Shown: one piece after another, positions 1-6,692 of the stretch
Numbering within the stretch: the stretch's first letter is position 1
How the letters are laid out: every line of letters begins with the position of its first letter
DNA from: an uncultured Brevundimonas sp.
GTDB taxonomy: Bacteria; Pseudomonadota; Alphaproteobacteria; Caulobacterales; Caulobacteraceae
Length of the DNA: 8,875 nucleotides
Reading direction: 5' to 3'
NCBI GenBank assembly: GCA_946481405.1
Contig: CAMLNY010000021.1
Location: forward strand, 1 to 8,875
Translations under genes and position numbers: made by a program
Notes under the pieces: generated by a model
The model's input: the letters and a program-made list of their open reading frames with translations, nothing else
Told to the model about the DNA's origin: nothing
The model's database searches: none

Positions 1-249
1 TACAACGCCGGTCCGGCCCACACCCTCGCGCACCTCGACCCCCATCTCGCGCAGATGCTCGGCCACGAAGGCGGCCGTCTGGACCTCGGCGAAGCCCAGT
101 TCCGGGTTCGCGTGCAGATGGCGGCGCCAGGCGATGACGTCGGCCTCGACCGCTTCGGCCGCGGCCGTCACATCGGCGGCGGGAACCTGGGCGCAAGCGG
201 GCGCGGCCATCAGCGTCAGGGCGGCGGCAAGCGAGGCGATGCGGATCAT
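1..249 (-). CDS. M20-family amidohydrolase/peptidase, exported (N-terminal 83 residues, runs off the left edge)
   Basis: Only the N-terminus is present. Residues 1-20 form a Sec signal peptide: a short basic start, a Leu/Ala-rich core and an A-C-A|Q type cleavage site. The cysteine at 19 is not in a good lipobox because the -3 residue is Ala rather than Leu. Residues 41-55 (WRRHLHANPELGFAE) are the signature opening of M20D amidohydrolases, the group that includes hippurate and IAA-amino acid hydrolases. These are zinc or manganese enzymes that cleave amide bonds of N-acyl amino acids. The metal-binding residues lie beyond the window, so activity and substrate cannot be judged. The ATG at 249 is supported by a GGAG five bases upstream (255-258). 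A periplasmic location is inferred from the signal peptide. The gene is divergent from the small four-cysteine protein, with 92 bases between the two starts. Confidence 0.85.
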   Translation of the reverse strand, partial: MIRIASLAAALTLMAAPACAQVPAADVTAAAEAVEADVIAWRRHLHANPELGFAEVQTAAFVAEHLREMGVEVREGVGRTGVV

Positions 250-341
250 GGGAACTCCGGGAAGGTTCGCCGATGATGATCGGAGCCCACGCGAATGCGC
301 AAGCGCCTTGCATCGCAGCACTCCCTGACCGACATCAGGCC

Positions 342-695
342 ATGGCCGTGAAGATCTCGAAGACGAAATGGCGCGACGTCGTCCTGGTCTGCAGGAAGTG
401 CCAGAAGAAGCTCGACGGCGGCTTCGGCCCCAACGGCGACAAGAGCCTGAAGAAGGCGCTGAAGAAATACCTCAAACCCGGCGACGCCAAGGGTCGGAAA
501 GCCGAGCTGGCCGTGATCGAGACCGCCTGTTTCGACATTTGCCCCAAGAATGCAGTCATCGCGGTCAACGCCGCGAACCCCAAGGCCCTGCTGATCGTCC
601 CGGTCGGCGCCGACCTGTTCGAGGTCACGGCGCGGCTCAATCTCGACGACGGCCGCCGCCTCAAGCCGACCCTGACGGTGGTGGGCGAGGATTAG
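342..695 (+). CDS. small four-cysteine protein, probable thioredoxin-like (2Fe-2S) ferredoxin domain
   Basis: This is a 117-residue soluble protein with no signal peptide or membrane segment. A beta-strand (VVLVC) leads into C17-x2-C20. A lysine-rich stretch follows (residues 21-53), and then a second strand runs into C63-x3-C67-P (ACFDICPKNAV). The last third (residues 82-117) resembles the 'VPVGAD...' end of thioredoxin-fold ferredoxins. The C-x3-C-P motif plus an N-terminal cysteine pair suggests a bound [2Fe-2S] cluster and an electron-transfer role. The first pair is closer together than in classical members (usually about 8-12 residues apart), so zinc or no metal remains possible. I chose the ATG at 342 because the family-like sequence begins right after it; an in-frame ATG at 273 would add 23 residues of unconvincing sequence. 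No strong Shine-Dalgarno is seen at either start. The stop codon overlaps that of the converging SRPBCC gene. Confidence 0.65.
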   Translation: MAVKISKTKWRDVVLVCRKCQKKLDGGFGPNGDKSLKKALKKYLKPGDAKGRKAELAVIETACFDICPKNAVIAVNAANPKALLIVPVGADLFEVTARLNLDDGRRLKPTLTVVGED

Positions 696-1096
696 GTCTT
701 CGCCGCCTTCTCCATCGCCGCTTTGATCGCGTCGGCGCCGACATTCATCATCGCCTCGATCCGGTCGCCCGGTCCCTCGGGCAGGAAGTCGACCACCCAG
801 ACGAACCGGCACCGGTCTTCGCCCTCGGGAACTACGGCGTTCGAGGCGCTGTGGTGCTCGAACATGTCGGCCAGGATCGAATAGACGATCCGGCGATGCG
901 CATCGTCGATGGCGATCAGCCGCTCGCGCAGGACCAGACCGCCGTCGAAGGTCACCGTCCGCACGTCACCCTCCACCACCGTGTCGAGGATGAAGCCCGG
1001 CGCCGTCCGGGTATGCAACGCCCCGAAGTCCCGCAGCCGGTCCCAGACGAAGTCCGCCGACGCCTCGATGATCCGCTCGATATGGATGGTGGCCAT
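692..1096 (-). CDS. SRPBCC (START-like, polyketide cyclase/dehydrase type) family protein
   Basis: The 134-residue protein has the layout of the small helix-grip (SRPBCC) fold. It opens with a first strand (residues 2-10) and the typical 'ASADFVWDRLRDFGALH' helix (residues 12-28). A series of strands follows, including 'GDVRTVTFDGG' and 'CRFVWVVDF', and then a long amphipathic C-terminal helix (about residues 108-133). Proteins of this fold bind hydrophobic ligands in a central cavity; many in this subgroup have no known substrate. No signal peptide is seen, so it is probably cytoplasmic. The start is well supported by GGGAG six bases before the ATG (1103-1107). It is divergent from the MFS transporter, with 112 bases between starts, and convergent with the ferredoxin-like gene. 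The specific ligand is unknown. Fold assignment is fairly secure. Confidence 0.8.
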   Translation of the reverse strand: MATIHIERIIEASADFVWDRLRDFGALHTRTAPGFILDTVVEGDVRTVTFDGGLVLRERLIAIDDAHRRIVYSILADMFEHHSASNAVVPEGEDRCRFVWVVDFLPEGPGDRIEAMMNVGADAIKAAMEKAAKT

Positions 1097-1208
1097 GTCC
1101 GTCTCCCGTTCGCGGACAAGGTGGCCGACCGTTCGGCCGAAGTCTCGCGGCTTTCGGACGGTATCGCCAAAGGGTGACCCGGGGCCCGATCGGCGTTATC
1201 CGTCCTTC
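1097..1208. promoter_or_regulatory. divergent intergenic region with palindromes (candidate shared operator)
   Basis: These 112 bases must hold the promoters of both the SRPBCC gene (minus) and the MFS gene (plus), unless the genes are read from elsewhere. A perfect inverted repeat GGCCGA-ccgt-TCGGCC lies at 1123-1138, and its right half is embedded in a 10-base palindrome TTCGGCCGAA at 1132-1141. Such dyads can be operators for a dimeric repressor, but at this GC content short G/C palindromes also arise by chance. No convincing -35/-10 pair could be assigned, and no regulator gene is adjacent. Confidence 0.35.
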
Positions 1209-2498
1209 ATGTCGCCCCGCTCCCCCGCCTTCATGATCCTGTTCGTCGTCAGCCTGATCGCGACGGCGGGGAACATGGGGCTGCAGTCGGTGCTGCCGGC
1301 CATCGGGCGCGAGTTTCACCTGTCCGACACCCTGGTCGCCGGCGCCTTCGCCATCTCGGCCCTCATGTGGACCGTGACCTCGCCGGTCTGGGCGCGCTGG
1401 TCGGACAAGATCGGGCGAAAGAAGGTCATCCTGATCGGCCTGTCGGGCTTCGTCGTCTCCATGACCGGCTTCGGCCTCGCCGCCACCTCGGGCATCGAGG
1501 GCTGGCTCGGCGCCCTTCTCGCCTTCGCCCTGATGGCCACGGCCCGGACCATCTACGGCGTCTTCGGCTCGGCCTCTCCGATCGCCTCACAGGCCTATGT
1601 CGCCGACCGCACCAGTCCCGAACAGCGCACCCAGGCCATGTCCCTGCTGGCGTCGGCGCAAGGCCTCGGCACGGTCATCGGGCCGGTCCTGTCGCCCTTC
1701 TTCATCCTGCCCCTCGTGGGGCTGGCGGGGCCGATGTACGTCTATGCGATCTTCGGCCTGATCGTGCTGATCGTGGTGTGGCGCAAGCTGCCCTCGGGCG
1801 ACGTGGTGCGTCAGCCCTCGCCCAGCGGCGATCGCGGCGACAAGGGTCTGTGGCGCGATCCGCGTGTCCGCGACTGCCTCCTCTACGGCCTCCTGATCGT
1901 CAGCGCCCAGGCGGTGAACATCTCGGTTCTGGGCTTCCACATCATCGACGAGATGGCCGCGACCGGCATGGCGGCGCGTCAGGCCCAGCCCTTCATCGGC
2001 GTGGCCATGTTCGCCGGCGCCGCCGCCACCCTGATGGTCCAGTGGGGTCTGATCCCGCTGCTGAAGATGCAGCCGCCCGGCCTGATGCGCTGGGGCGCCG
2101 CCCTCGCCCTGGCCGGCAATCTGATCAGCATCGTCGCCCCCGGCTATTTCGGCGTGGTCGTCGGCTACGCCATCGTCTCCATGGGCGTCGGCTTCGCCCG
2201 GCCGGGCTTCACCGCCGGCTCCTCCATCGCGGTGAAGCCGCACGAACAGGGCGCCGTCGCGGGTCTGATGATGTCGATCGCGGGCATCGGCTTCCTCGCG
2301 CCGCCGGTCGTCGGCGTGGCGCTCTACGAGACGGCCGAATGGGGCGCCTTCGCCGGCAACGCCGTGCTGCTGGCCATCGCGCTCGGCATGGCCTTCCTGA
2401 GCCCGGTGCTGCGCTACGACCCGACGCCGGGCGTGGACGACAACCCCGCCCCCGACGCCCCGCCCGCCTCCCAGCCGGGGCCGGAGGGGAATCGTTAA
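1209..2498 (+). CDS. MFS transporter, DHA1/TetA-like drug:proton antiporter type
   Basis: The 429-residue length and about 12 hydrophobic helices are typical of the major facilitator superfamily, placing it in the inner membrane. The loop between helices 2 and 3 carries motif A (RWSDKIGRKKV, residues 63-73). The segment at about residues 112-165 (ARTIYGVFGSASP..., ADRTSPEQRTQAM, GLGTVIGPVL) closely follows the helix 4-5 signature of TetA-like multidrug and tetracycline antiporters, ending in the G-x-x-x-GP motif C. A cytoplasmic loop at about 192-218 separates the two six-helix halves. The C-terminal tail (404-429) is Pro/Asp-rich and disordered. A role in proton-coupled efflux is inferred from the family; the substrate cannot be told. 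I chose the ATG at 1209 because it places a short tail before helix 1. The ATG at 1233 is an alternative. Neither has a clear Shine-Dalgarno, so a leaderless transcript is possible. Confidence 0.85.
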   Translation: MSPRSPAFMILFVVSLIATAGNMGLQSVLPAIGREFHLSDTLVAGAFAISALMWTVTSPVWARWSDKIGRKKVILIGLSGFVVSMTGFGLAATSGIEGWLGALLAFALMATARTIYGVFGSASPIASQAYVADRTSPEQRTQAMSLLASAQGLGTVIGPVLSPFFILPLVGLAGPMYVYAIFGLIVLIVVWRKLPSGDVVRQPSPSGDRGDKGLWRDPRVRDCLLYGLLIVSAQAVNISVLGFHIIDEMAATGMAARQAQPFIGVAMFAGAAATLMVQWGLIPLLKMQPPGLMRWGAALALAGNLISIVAPGYFGVVVGYAIVSMGVGFARPGFTAGSSIAVKPHEQGAVAGLMMSIAGIGFLAPPVVGVALYETAEWGAFAGNAVLLAIALGMAFLSPVLRYDPTPGVDDNPAPDAPPASQPGPEGNR

Positions 2499-2616
2499 AG
2501 GCGCTGGCGACAGAGAATGCGGGGCTCAAGCAGCGAGACGCCGCGCGTCGAGCGGTAGCCCCCAACAAGCAACGAGCCGCCTTGCTTCAAGGCGGCGAGC
2601 TTGCGAAATCATCTCC
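2499..2616. repeat. intergenic spacer with two similar 'CAAGCARCGAG + hairpin' units
   Basis: This 118-base spacer between the MFS gene and the second SRPBCC gene contains two related units. Unit 1 begins with CAAGCAGCGAG at 2527-2537 and runs into a 5-bp stem GACGC-cgc-GCGTC (2537-2549). Unit 2 begins with CAAGCAACGAG at 2566-2576 and runs into a perfect 9-bp stem GCCGCCTTG-ctt-CAAGGCGGC (2576-2596). Each stem is followed closely by CGAGC. In addition, GGGGCT (2521-2526) can pair with AGCCCC (2557-2562) around unit 1, and CAAGC (2566-2570) with GCTTG (2599-2603) around unit 2. It could be a REP/BIME-like dispersed element, a structured leader for the downstream gene or a processing/stability element. 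Whether it recurs in the genome cannot be seen here. Confidence 0.5.
2576..2596. other. strong 9-bp hairpin just upstream of the SRPBCC start
   Basis: This is a perfect 9-bp G/C-rich stem with a 3-base loop, ending 20 bases before the ATG at 2617. On the plus strand no run of T follows, so it is not a classical intrinsic terminator for the MFS transcript. On the minus strand a modestly T-rich stretch (CTCGTTGCTTGTTG) follows, so it might weakly stop transcripts reading out of the pilus operon. A stabilising 3' hairpin for the MFS mRNA is another option. Confidence 0.45.
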
Positions 2617-3045
2617 ATGAACTTCAAGATCGAGAAACGCGTCGGCGTCCAGGCCAGATCGGACCGGATCTGGGAGATCATCGCCGATCTGCCCCACTGG
2701 GATCGCTGGAACCCGGTCGAGACGGCCGTCACGGGCAAGATCGCCTTCGGCGGCCAGATCAACCTGACCGAACGGATCGAGGGTCTGCCCGAGCGTCAGG
2801 TCACGGGCCGCGTCGCCGACTGGCAGCCGAACGCCCAGCTGATCTGGACCGAGAAGCGCGGCTTCCTGTTCAACGCCATCCGCTACTACGAAATCGAGGA
2901 GCTGGAGCCCGGCTCCTGCATCGTCGCCAACGGCTTCATCTTTTCCGGCTTCATGGGCGAAGGCTTCCACGACAAGCACAGGAAGACGATCCGCAACGCC
3001 TGCGAGGCCATCGGCGAGGCCCTGCGGACGACCGCCGAAAGCTAG
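2617..3045 (+). CDS. SRPBCC (START-like, polyketide cyclase 2 type) family protein
   Basis: The 142-residue protein has the helix-grip layout. A first strand (MNFKIEKRVGV) is followed by the characteristic 'RSDRIWEIIADLPHWDRWNP' helix pair (residues 15-34), which is a hallmark of the Polyketide_cyc2/SRPBCC group. Alternating strands follow, and a C-terminal helix runs from about residue 118 to 138. The fold makes a ligand cavity for lipids, polyketides or other hydrophobic molecules; a catalytic role is not implied. There is no signal peptide. It is not close in sequence to the other SRPBCC protein in the window. No Shine-Dalgarno is visible before the ATG, and the hairpin repeat unit lies immediately upstream. 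Its stop overlaps the stop of tadC on the other strand by 4 bases. It may be co-transcribed with the MFS gene (118-base gap) or read from its own promoter. Confidence 0.8.
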   Translation: MNFKIEKRVGVQARSDRIWEIIADLPHWDRWNPVETAVTGKIAFGGQINLTERIEGLPERQVTGRVADWQPNAQLIWTEKRGFLFNAIRYYEIEELEPGSCIVANGFIFSGFMGEGFHDKHRKTIRNACEAIGEALRTTAES

Positions 3046-4061
3046 TCCTCGGCGCCCTTCTCGGCGCGCGGCACGTCCCTGGCCGCGTTGGAGGCCATGG
3101 TGTCCTGGATGCGGATGATCGCCGGTCCCAGGATGACGGTGAACAGCACCGGCAGGAAGAACAGGATCATCGGCACGGTCAGCTGCGCCGGCAGGGCCGC
3201 GGCCTTCTTCTCCGCCGCCGACAGACGCAGGTCGCGGTTTTCCTTGGCCATCGTCCGCAGTGCCGACCCCAGCGGCGTGCCGTACTGTTCGGCCTGGACC
3301 ATGGCGGTCGCCACGGCGCGCACGCCCGGATGGTTGGTCCGTTTGGCCAGCCCCTCATAGGCCATGCGCCGCTCGGGCAGATAGCTGAGCTCGGCCGACA
3401 GCAGGCTCAGCTCCTCCGCCAGGGCGATCGAGTTCGACCCGATCTCCTGCGACACCTTGGTGATCGCCGCCTCGATCGACATGCCCGCCTCGACGCAGAT
3501 CAGCATCAGGTCGAGTGCGTCGGGGAAGGCCTGCATGATCGACTGCTTGCGCTTGGCGATCACGTTCTGGAGGAAGACGTTCGGGCCGTAGAAGCCGGCG
3601 ACCGTGGCCGCCATGACGATGCCCATCTTGATCGTGATCGGCTGGCCGAAGTCGTTGATGAAGAAGATGTAGATCCCGGCGAGGGCGAAGCCGATGAAGG
3701 GCGAGGCGAAGCGGAAGAAGTAGAAGGTCGTCAGCGGCCGCGGACCGCGGAAACCCGCCTGGGTCATCTGCTCGGCGACCTTGGGGTCCTCCAGCATCTT
3801 GGTCAGGTTCAGCCGGTCCACGACGGTCTTCTTGAAGCCGTCGTCTGTGTGGCGCAGCCCGCCTCCGCCGCTGGCGATGGCCTGACGCGAACGGCGCTTC
3901 AGCTCGTCACGGCGCTGGGCCACGGCCTTCATCCGGCCTTCCAGCTTGATGGCCCCGCCGACGCCGCTCATCAGCGTCAGAATGGTCGCGAACACCAGCA
4001 CCGCCACGGCGATGCTCATCAGGTTCACCGGTTCGACGATGGCGCGCATGATCGATTCCAT
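3042..4061 (-). CDS. tadC: TadC/CpaH, inner-membrane platform protein of the Tad pilus (T2SSF family)
   Basis: TadC works with TadB as the inner-membrane platform on which the CpaF motor acts to extend and retract the Flp/Tad pilus. The 339-residue protein has a membrane segment at about 13-32, a cytoplasmic stretch, a helix pair at about 112-165, a cytoplasmic T2SS-F domain (about 179-290, beginning 'FPDALDLMLICVEAGMSIEAAI') and a final helix at about 295-314. This is the usual TadC architecture and length. The domain includes the family-typical 'AEQYGTPLGSALRTMA' segment (257-272). The start at 4061 is fixed by an AGGAGG (4067-4072) that overlaps the TAG stop of tadB and leaves 5 bases to the ATG. 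It is the last gene of the pilus block and ends against the convergent SRPBCC gene. In Caulobacter nomenclature it would be cpaH. Confidence 0.93.
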   Translation of the reverse strand: MESIMRAIVEPVNLMSIAVAVLVFATILTLMSGVGGAIKLEGRMKAVAQRRDELKRRSRQAIASGGGGLRHTDDGFKKTVVDRLNLTKMLEDPKVAEQMTQAGFRGPRPLTTFYFFRFASPFIGFALAGIYIFFINDFGQPITIKMGIVMAATVAGFYGPNVFLQNVIAKRKQSIMQAFPDALDLMLICVEAGMSIEAAITKVSQEIGSNSIALAEELSLLSAELSYLPERRMAYEGLAKRTNHPGVRAVATAMVQAEQYGTPLGSALRTMAKENRDLRLSAAEKKAAALPAQLTVPMILFFLPVLFTVILGPAIIRIQDTMASNAARDVPRAEKGAED

Positions 4062-4065
4062 GTCG

Positions 4066-4073
4066 CCCTCCTA
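4066..4073 (-). promoter_or_regulatory. Shine-Dalgarno of tadC overlapping the tadB stop codon
   Basis: Read on the minus strand the sequence is TAGGAGGG. Its first three bases are the tadB stop codon and AGGAGG is a near-ideal ribosome binding site, followed by five bases and the tadC ATG. Terminating ribosomes would sit directly on the next initiation site, which points to translational coupling that keeps the two platform proteins in balance. The coupling is inferred; the overlap is seen. Confidence 0.8.
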
Positions 4074-5051
4074 GAACTTGAACGAGATCATGCGCTTCAT
4101 CACGAAGATGCCGATGGCCATCCACGTGCCGCCGACCAGAAGCATGATCTGCCCCCGGAAGTCGGTGAACATCAGAAGCATGTAGCTGGGCGTCGTGATC
4201 GAAACGAGGATCATCACCACGGGCGGCATGGAGCCGATGATGCCGGCGGAGGCCACGGCCTCGGACGACAGGGCCTTGATCTTCTCGCCCATCATCCGGC
4301 GCGCGCGCAGCACGGTCGACAGATTGCCCAGCGCCTCGGCCAGGTTGCCGCCGGTCTTCTGCTGAATGGCGATGACGATGGAGAAGAAGCGCAGCTCCGG
4401 CGTCGGCATCCGCTCGTACATCTTGTCCAGCGCCTGACTGAGGGTCAGGCCGACGCCCATGCCCTCGACCAGTTTCTGGAACTCGGGACCCAGCGGCGCC
4501 GGGCTCTCCTTGGCGATGATCTTGAAGCAGTCGTGGACCGGCAGGCCGGTCTTGATGCCGCGCACGATGACGTCGACGGCGTTGGGGAACTCGGCCGCGA
4601 ACTTCTTCATCCGGCTGGCGGCGATGAAGCCGACGACCCAGCGCGGCAGGCCCAGACCCGCCACGACCCCGGCGCCCAGGGCGATGAAGACATTGGGTCC
4701 GAACAGGAAGGCCAGCAGGAAGACGACCACGCCCGCGGTGACGCTGATGATGGTGAAGGTCCGGATCGTCATCGACAGGCCGGCGTGCTTCAGCTTGGCC
4801 GCCATCGTCATGCGGGCCTTGCGGTCCTGACGCTCGGCCTCGCGCAGCTGCAGCTCGATGGCCTTGCGGCGCGCCTCGGGCGTATTGGCCTCGGCCTTGG
4901 CCGCCTTGGCCCGCGCCGTCCGGGCGGCGGGCGAGGTGAAGTTCTCGGCGCGCTTGAGGGCCTGGCTGGACGAGTCGTCCCCGCCCACGAAGGCCCAGCC
5001 CAGGCCGCCGATGGTGATGAAGGCCAGAATGGCGGCGAGAATCGGAAGCAT
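4071..5051 (-). CDS. tadB: TadB/CpaG, inner-membrane platform protein of the Tad pilus (T2SSF family)
   Basis: This is the partner of TadC in the Tad inner-membrane platform. The 326-residue protein has an N-terminal membrane segment (about 3-22) and an Ala/Lys/Arg-rich cytoplasmic linker (about 40-95). A helix pair follows at about 98-140. The T2SS-F domain lies at about 155-262, with 'FPNAVDVIVRGIKTGLPVHD' and the conserved 'QQKTGGNLAEALGNLSTVLRAR' segment. Two closing helices occupy about 266-288 and 300-320. Length and order match TadB of the Caulobacter cpa cluster, where it is called CpaG. The start at 5051 is supported by GGAG (5058-5061), which lies at the end of cpaF just before its stop, six bases from the ATG. 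Only 3 bases separate it from cpaF, so the two are almost certainly co-translated. Confidence 0.93.
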   Translation of the reverse strand: MLPILAAILAFITIGGLGWAFVGGDDSSSQALKRAENFTSPAARTARAKAAKAEANTPEARRKAIELQLREAERQDRKARMTMAAKLKHAGLSMTIRTFTIISVTAGVVVFLLAFLFGPNVFIALGAGVVAGLGLPRWVVGFIAASRMKKFAAEFPNAVDVIVRGIKTGLPVHDCFKIIAKESPAPLGPEFQKLVEGMGVGLTLSQALDKMYERMPTPELRFFSIVIAIQQKTGGNLAEALGNLSTVLRARRMMGEKIKALSSEAVASAGIIGSMPPVVMILVSITTPSYMLLMFTDFRGQIMLLVGGTWMAIGIFVMKRMISFKF

Positions 5052-5054
5052 CGC

Positions 5055-6686
5055 CTACTCCGCCGCGTCCAGCGCTTCGGCCAGTTCACGCTCCAGCCCG
5101 TAATAGCGCGCGCGGTCCCAGAAGCGCGGGCGGGCGATGCCGGTCGAGCGGTGGCGGCCGACGATCTTGCCGTTCTCGTCCTCGCCCGTGATCTCGTAGA
5201 CGAACAGGTCCTGGGTCACGATCACATCGCCTTCCAGACCCACCACCTCGGTGATGTGGGTGATGCGGCGCGAGCCGTCGCGCAAACGGGCGGCCTGGAT
5301 GATGACGTCGACCGAGCCGACGATCATCTCGCGAATGGTCTTGGACGGCAGGCCGTACCCGCCCATGGTGATCATGGACTCCATCCGGCTGATGGCCTCG
5401 CGCGGGGAGTTGGCGTGCAGCGTCCCCATGGAACCGTCGTGGCCGGTGTTCATCGCCTGCAGCAGGTCGAAGGCCTCGGGTCCGCGCACCTCGCCGACGA
5501 TGATCCGCTCGGGACGCATCCGCAGACAGTTCTTGACCAGATCCCGCATGGTGATCGTGCCCTGACCCTCGAGGTTGGGCGGGCGGGTTTCCAGACGGAC
5601 CACGTGCGGCTGCTGCAGTTGCAGTTCGGCCGCGTCCTCGCAGGTGATGACGCGTTCGGTCGGGTCGATGAAGGCGGTCAGGGTGTTCAGCAGGGTCGTC
5701 TTGCCCGAGCCCGTACCGCCCGAGATGACGATGTTGCAGCGGCAGGCGCCGATGACGCCCAGAACCCGCGCCCCTTCCGGACTGATGGAGTTGTACTCCA
5801 CCAGATTCTTCATCGTCAGCTTGTCTTTCTTGAACTTCCGGATCGTCAGGGTCGCGCCGTCGATGGCCAGCGGCGGGGCGATGACGTTGACGCGAGACCC
5901 GTCAGGCAGACGCGCGTCGCAGATCGGGGAGCTCTCGTCCACGCGGCGGCCGACTTGCGACACGATCCGCTGACAGATGTTCATCAACTGGGTGTTGTCG
6001 CGGAAGCGGACGTTGGTCAGCTGGACCTTGCCGTTCACTTCGATGAACACCCGGCCGGCGCCGTTGACCATGATGTCGGCGATGTCGTCGCGGTTCAGCA
6101 GGGGCTCCAGCGGGCCGTAGCCGAGGACGTCGTTGACGATGTCCTGGACCAGATGCTCCTGCTCGGCCACCGACATGGAGACGTTCTTGATCGCCACCAG
6201 TTCGGCGACGATGTCGCGGATCTCTTCCGACGCCGCCTTCGTATCGAGCTGGGCCAGCTGGGCCAGGTCGATGGTGTTCATCAGGGCGTTGAAGATCGTC
6301 GTCTTCGTCGCGTGGTAGTAGTCGCTCTGTTCGCGCACGATCTCGGCGACGGCCTGGGCCTTCTTCAGCTGCTCGAAACCGGCCGTCGGCTTGGGTCCGG
6401 GTCCGGCGCTCGGCTGGGGCGCCGCGGCGGGCTTGGGTCGCGAGGCCAGCGCGTCCAGCCTGTCGGCGGCAGGCGACGGCGGGGCCGACGCCGGACGGCC
6501 CGAGGTGTGGGCGAAGGCGTTCTCCGGCTGCGGAGCCTCGGCGTTGAAGGCGAAGGCCTGGCTCTGCACGCCCTGCTGGGGCTGCGAAAGCGCGCCGTCG
6601 TCAAACGCCTGCGCCGGCTGGGGTGCGGGCGCGGGCCGGGGCTCCGTCGCGACGCCCCCGGGCCCGGATGTACGCTTCCCGAACAC
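5055..6686 (-). CDS. cpaF: CpaF/TadA, motor ATPase of the Tad pilus (T2SSE/VirB11 family)
   Basis: CpaF is the cytoplasmic hexameric ATPase that powers Tad pilus extension and, in Caulobacter, retraction. The 543-residue protein has a Pro/Ala/Gln-rich, probably disordered N-terminus (1-104). It then has the conserved N-terminal domain (about 105-300, including 'VLGYGPLEPLLNRDDIADIMVNG') and a complete RecA-like catalytic domain. That domain shows Walker A GGTGSGKT (323-330), an Asp/Glu box VITCEDAAEL (346-355), Walker B RIIVGEVRG (394-402) and a His box with GTLHAN (421-426). All key residues are present, so it should be active. The start is a GTG at 6684-6686; it gives MFGKR, which as I recall is also how Caulobacter CpaF begins. 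No strong Shine-Dalgarno is visible, so initiation may depend on ribosomes ending cpaE 6 bases upstream. Confidence 0.95.
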   Translation of the reverse strand: MFGKRTSGPGGVATEPRPAPAPQPAQAFDDGALSQPQQGVQSQAFAFNAEAPQPENAFAHTSGRPASAPPSPAADRLDALASRPKPAAAPQPSAGPGPKPTAGFEQLKKAQAVAEIVREQSDYYHATKTTIFNALMNTIDLAQLAQLDTKAASEEIRDIVAELVAIKNVSMSVAEQEHLVQDIVNDVLGYGPLEPLLNRDDIADIMVNGAGRVFIEVNGKVQLTNVRFRDNTQLMNICQRIVSQVGRRVDESSPICDARLPDGSRVNVIAPPLAIDGATLTIRKFKKDKLTMKNLVEYNSISPEGARVLGVIGACRCNIVISGGTGSGKTTLLNTLTAFIDPTERVITCEDAAELQLQQPHVVRLETRPPNLEGQGTITMRDLVKNCLRMRPERIIVGEVRGPEAFDLLQAMNTGHDGSMGTLHANSPREAISRMESMITMGGYGLPSKTIREMIVGSVDVIIQAARLRDGSRRITHITEVVGLEGDVIVTQDLFVYEITGEDENGKIVGRHRSTGIARPRFWDRARYYGLERELAEALDAAE

Positions 6687-6692
6687 GGTCGC

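Noticed and set aside
250..341. Promoter elements between the amidohydrolase and ferredoxin-like genes
   Set aside because: A TTGCGC-like -35 can be drawn on the minus strand, but no convincing -10 pairs with it; too weak to annotate.
368..1177. 269-codon plus-strand frame over the ferredoxin-like and SRPBCC genes
   Set aside because: Arg/Pro-rich shadow spanning two better-supported genes on both strands.
2576..2596. Intrinsic terminator for the MFS gene
   Set aside because: The stem is strong but no T-run follows on the plus strand, so it is listed as a hairpin of unknown role instead.
1367..2620. 417-codon plus-strand frame overlapping the MFS gene
   Set aside because: Arg/Pro-rich translation in an alternative frame of a clear 12-helix transporter; a high-GC shadow.
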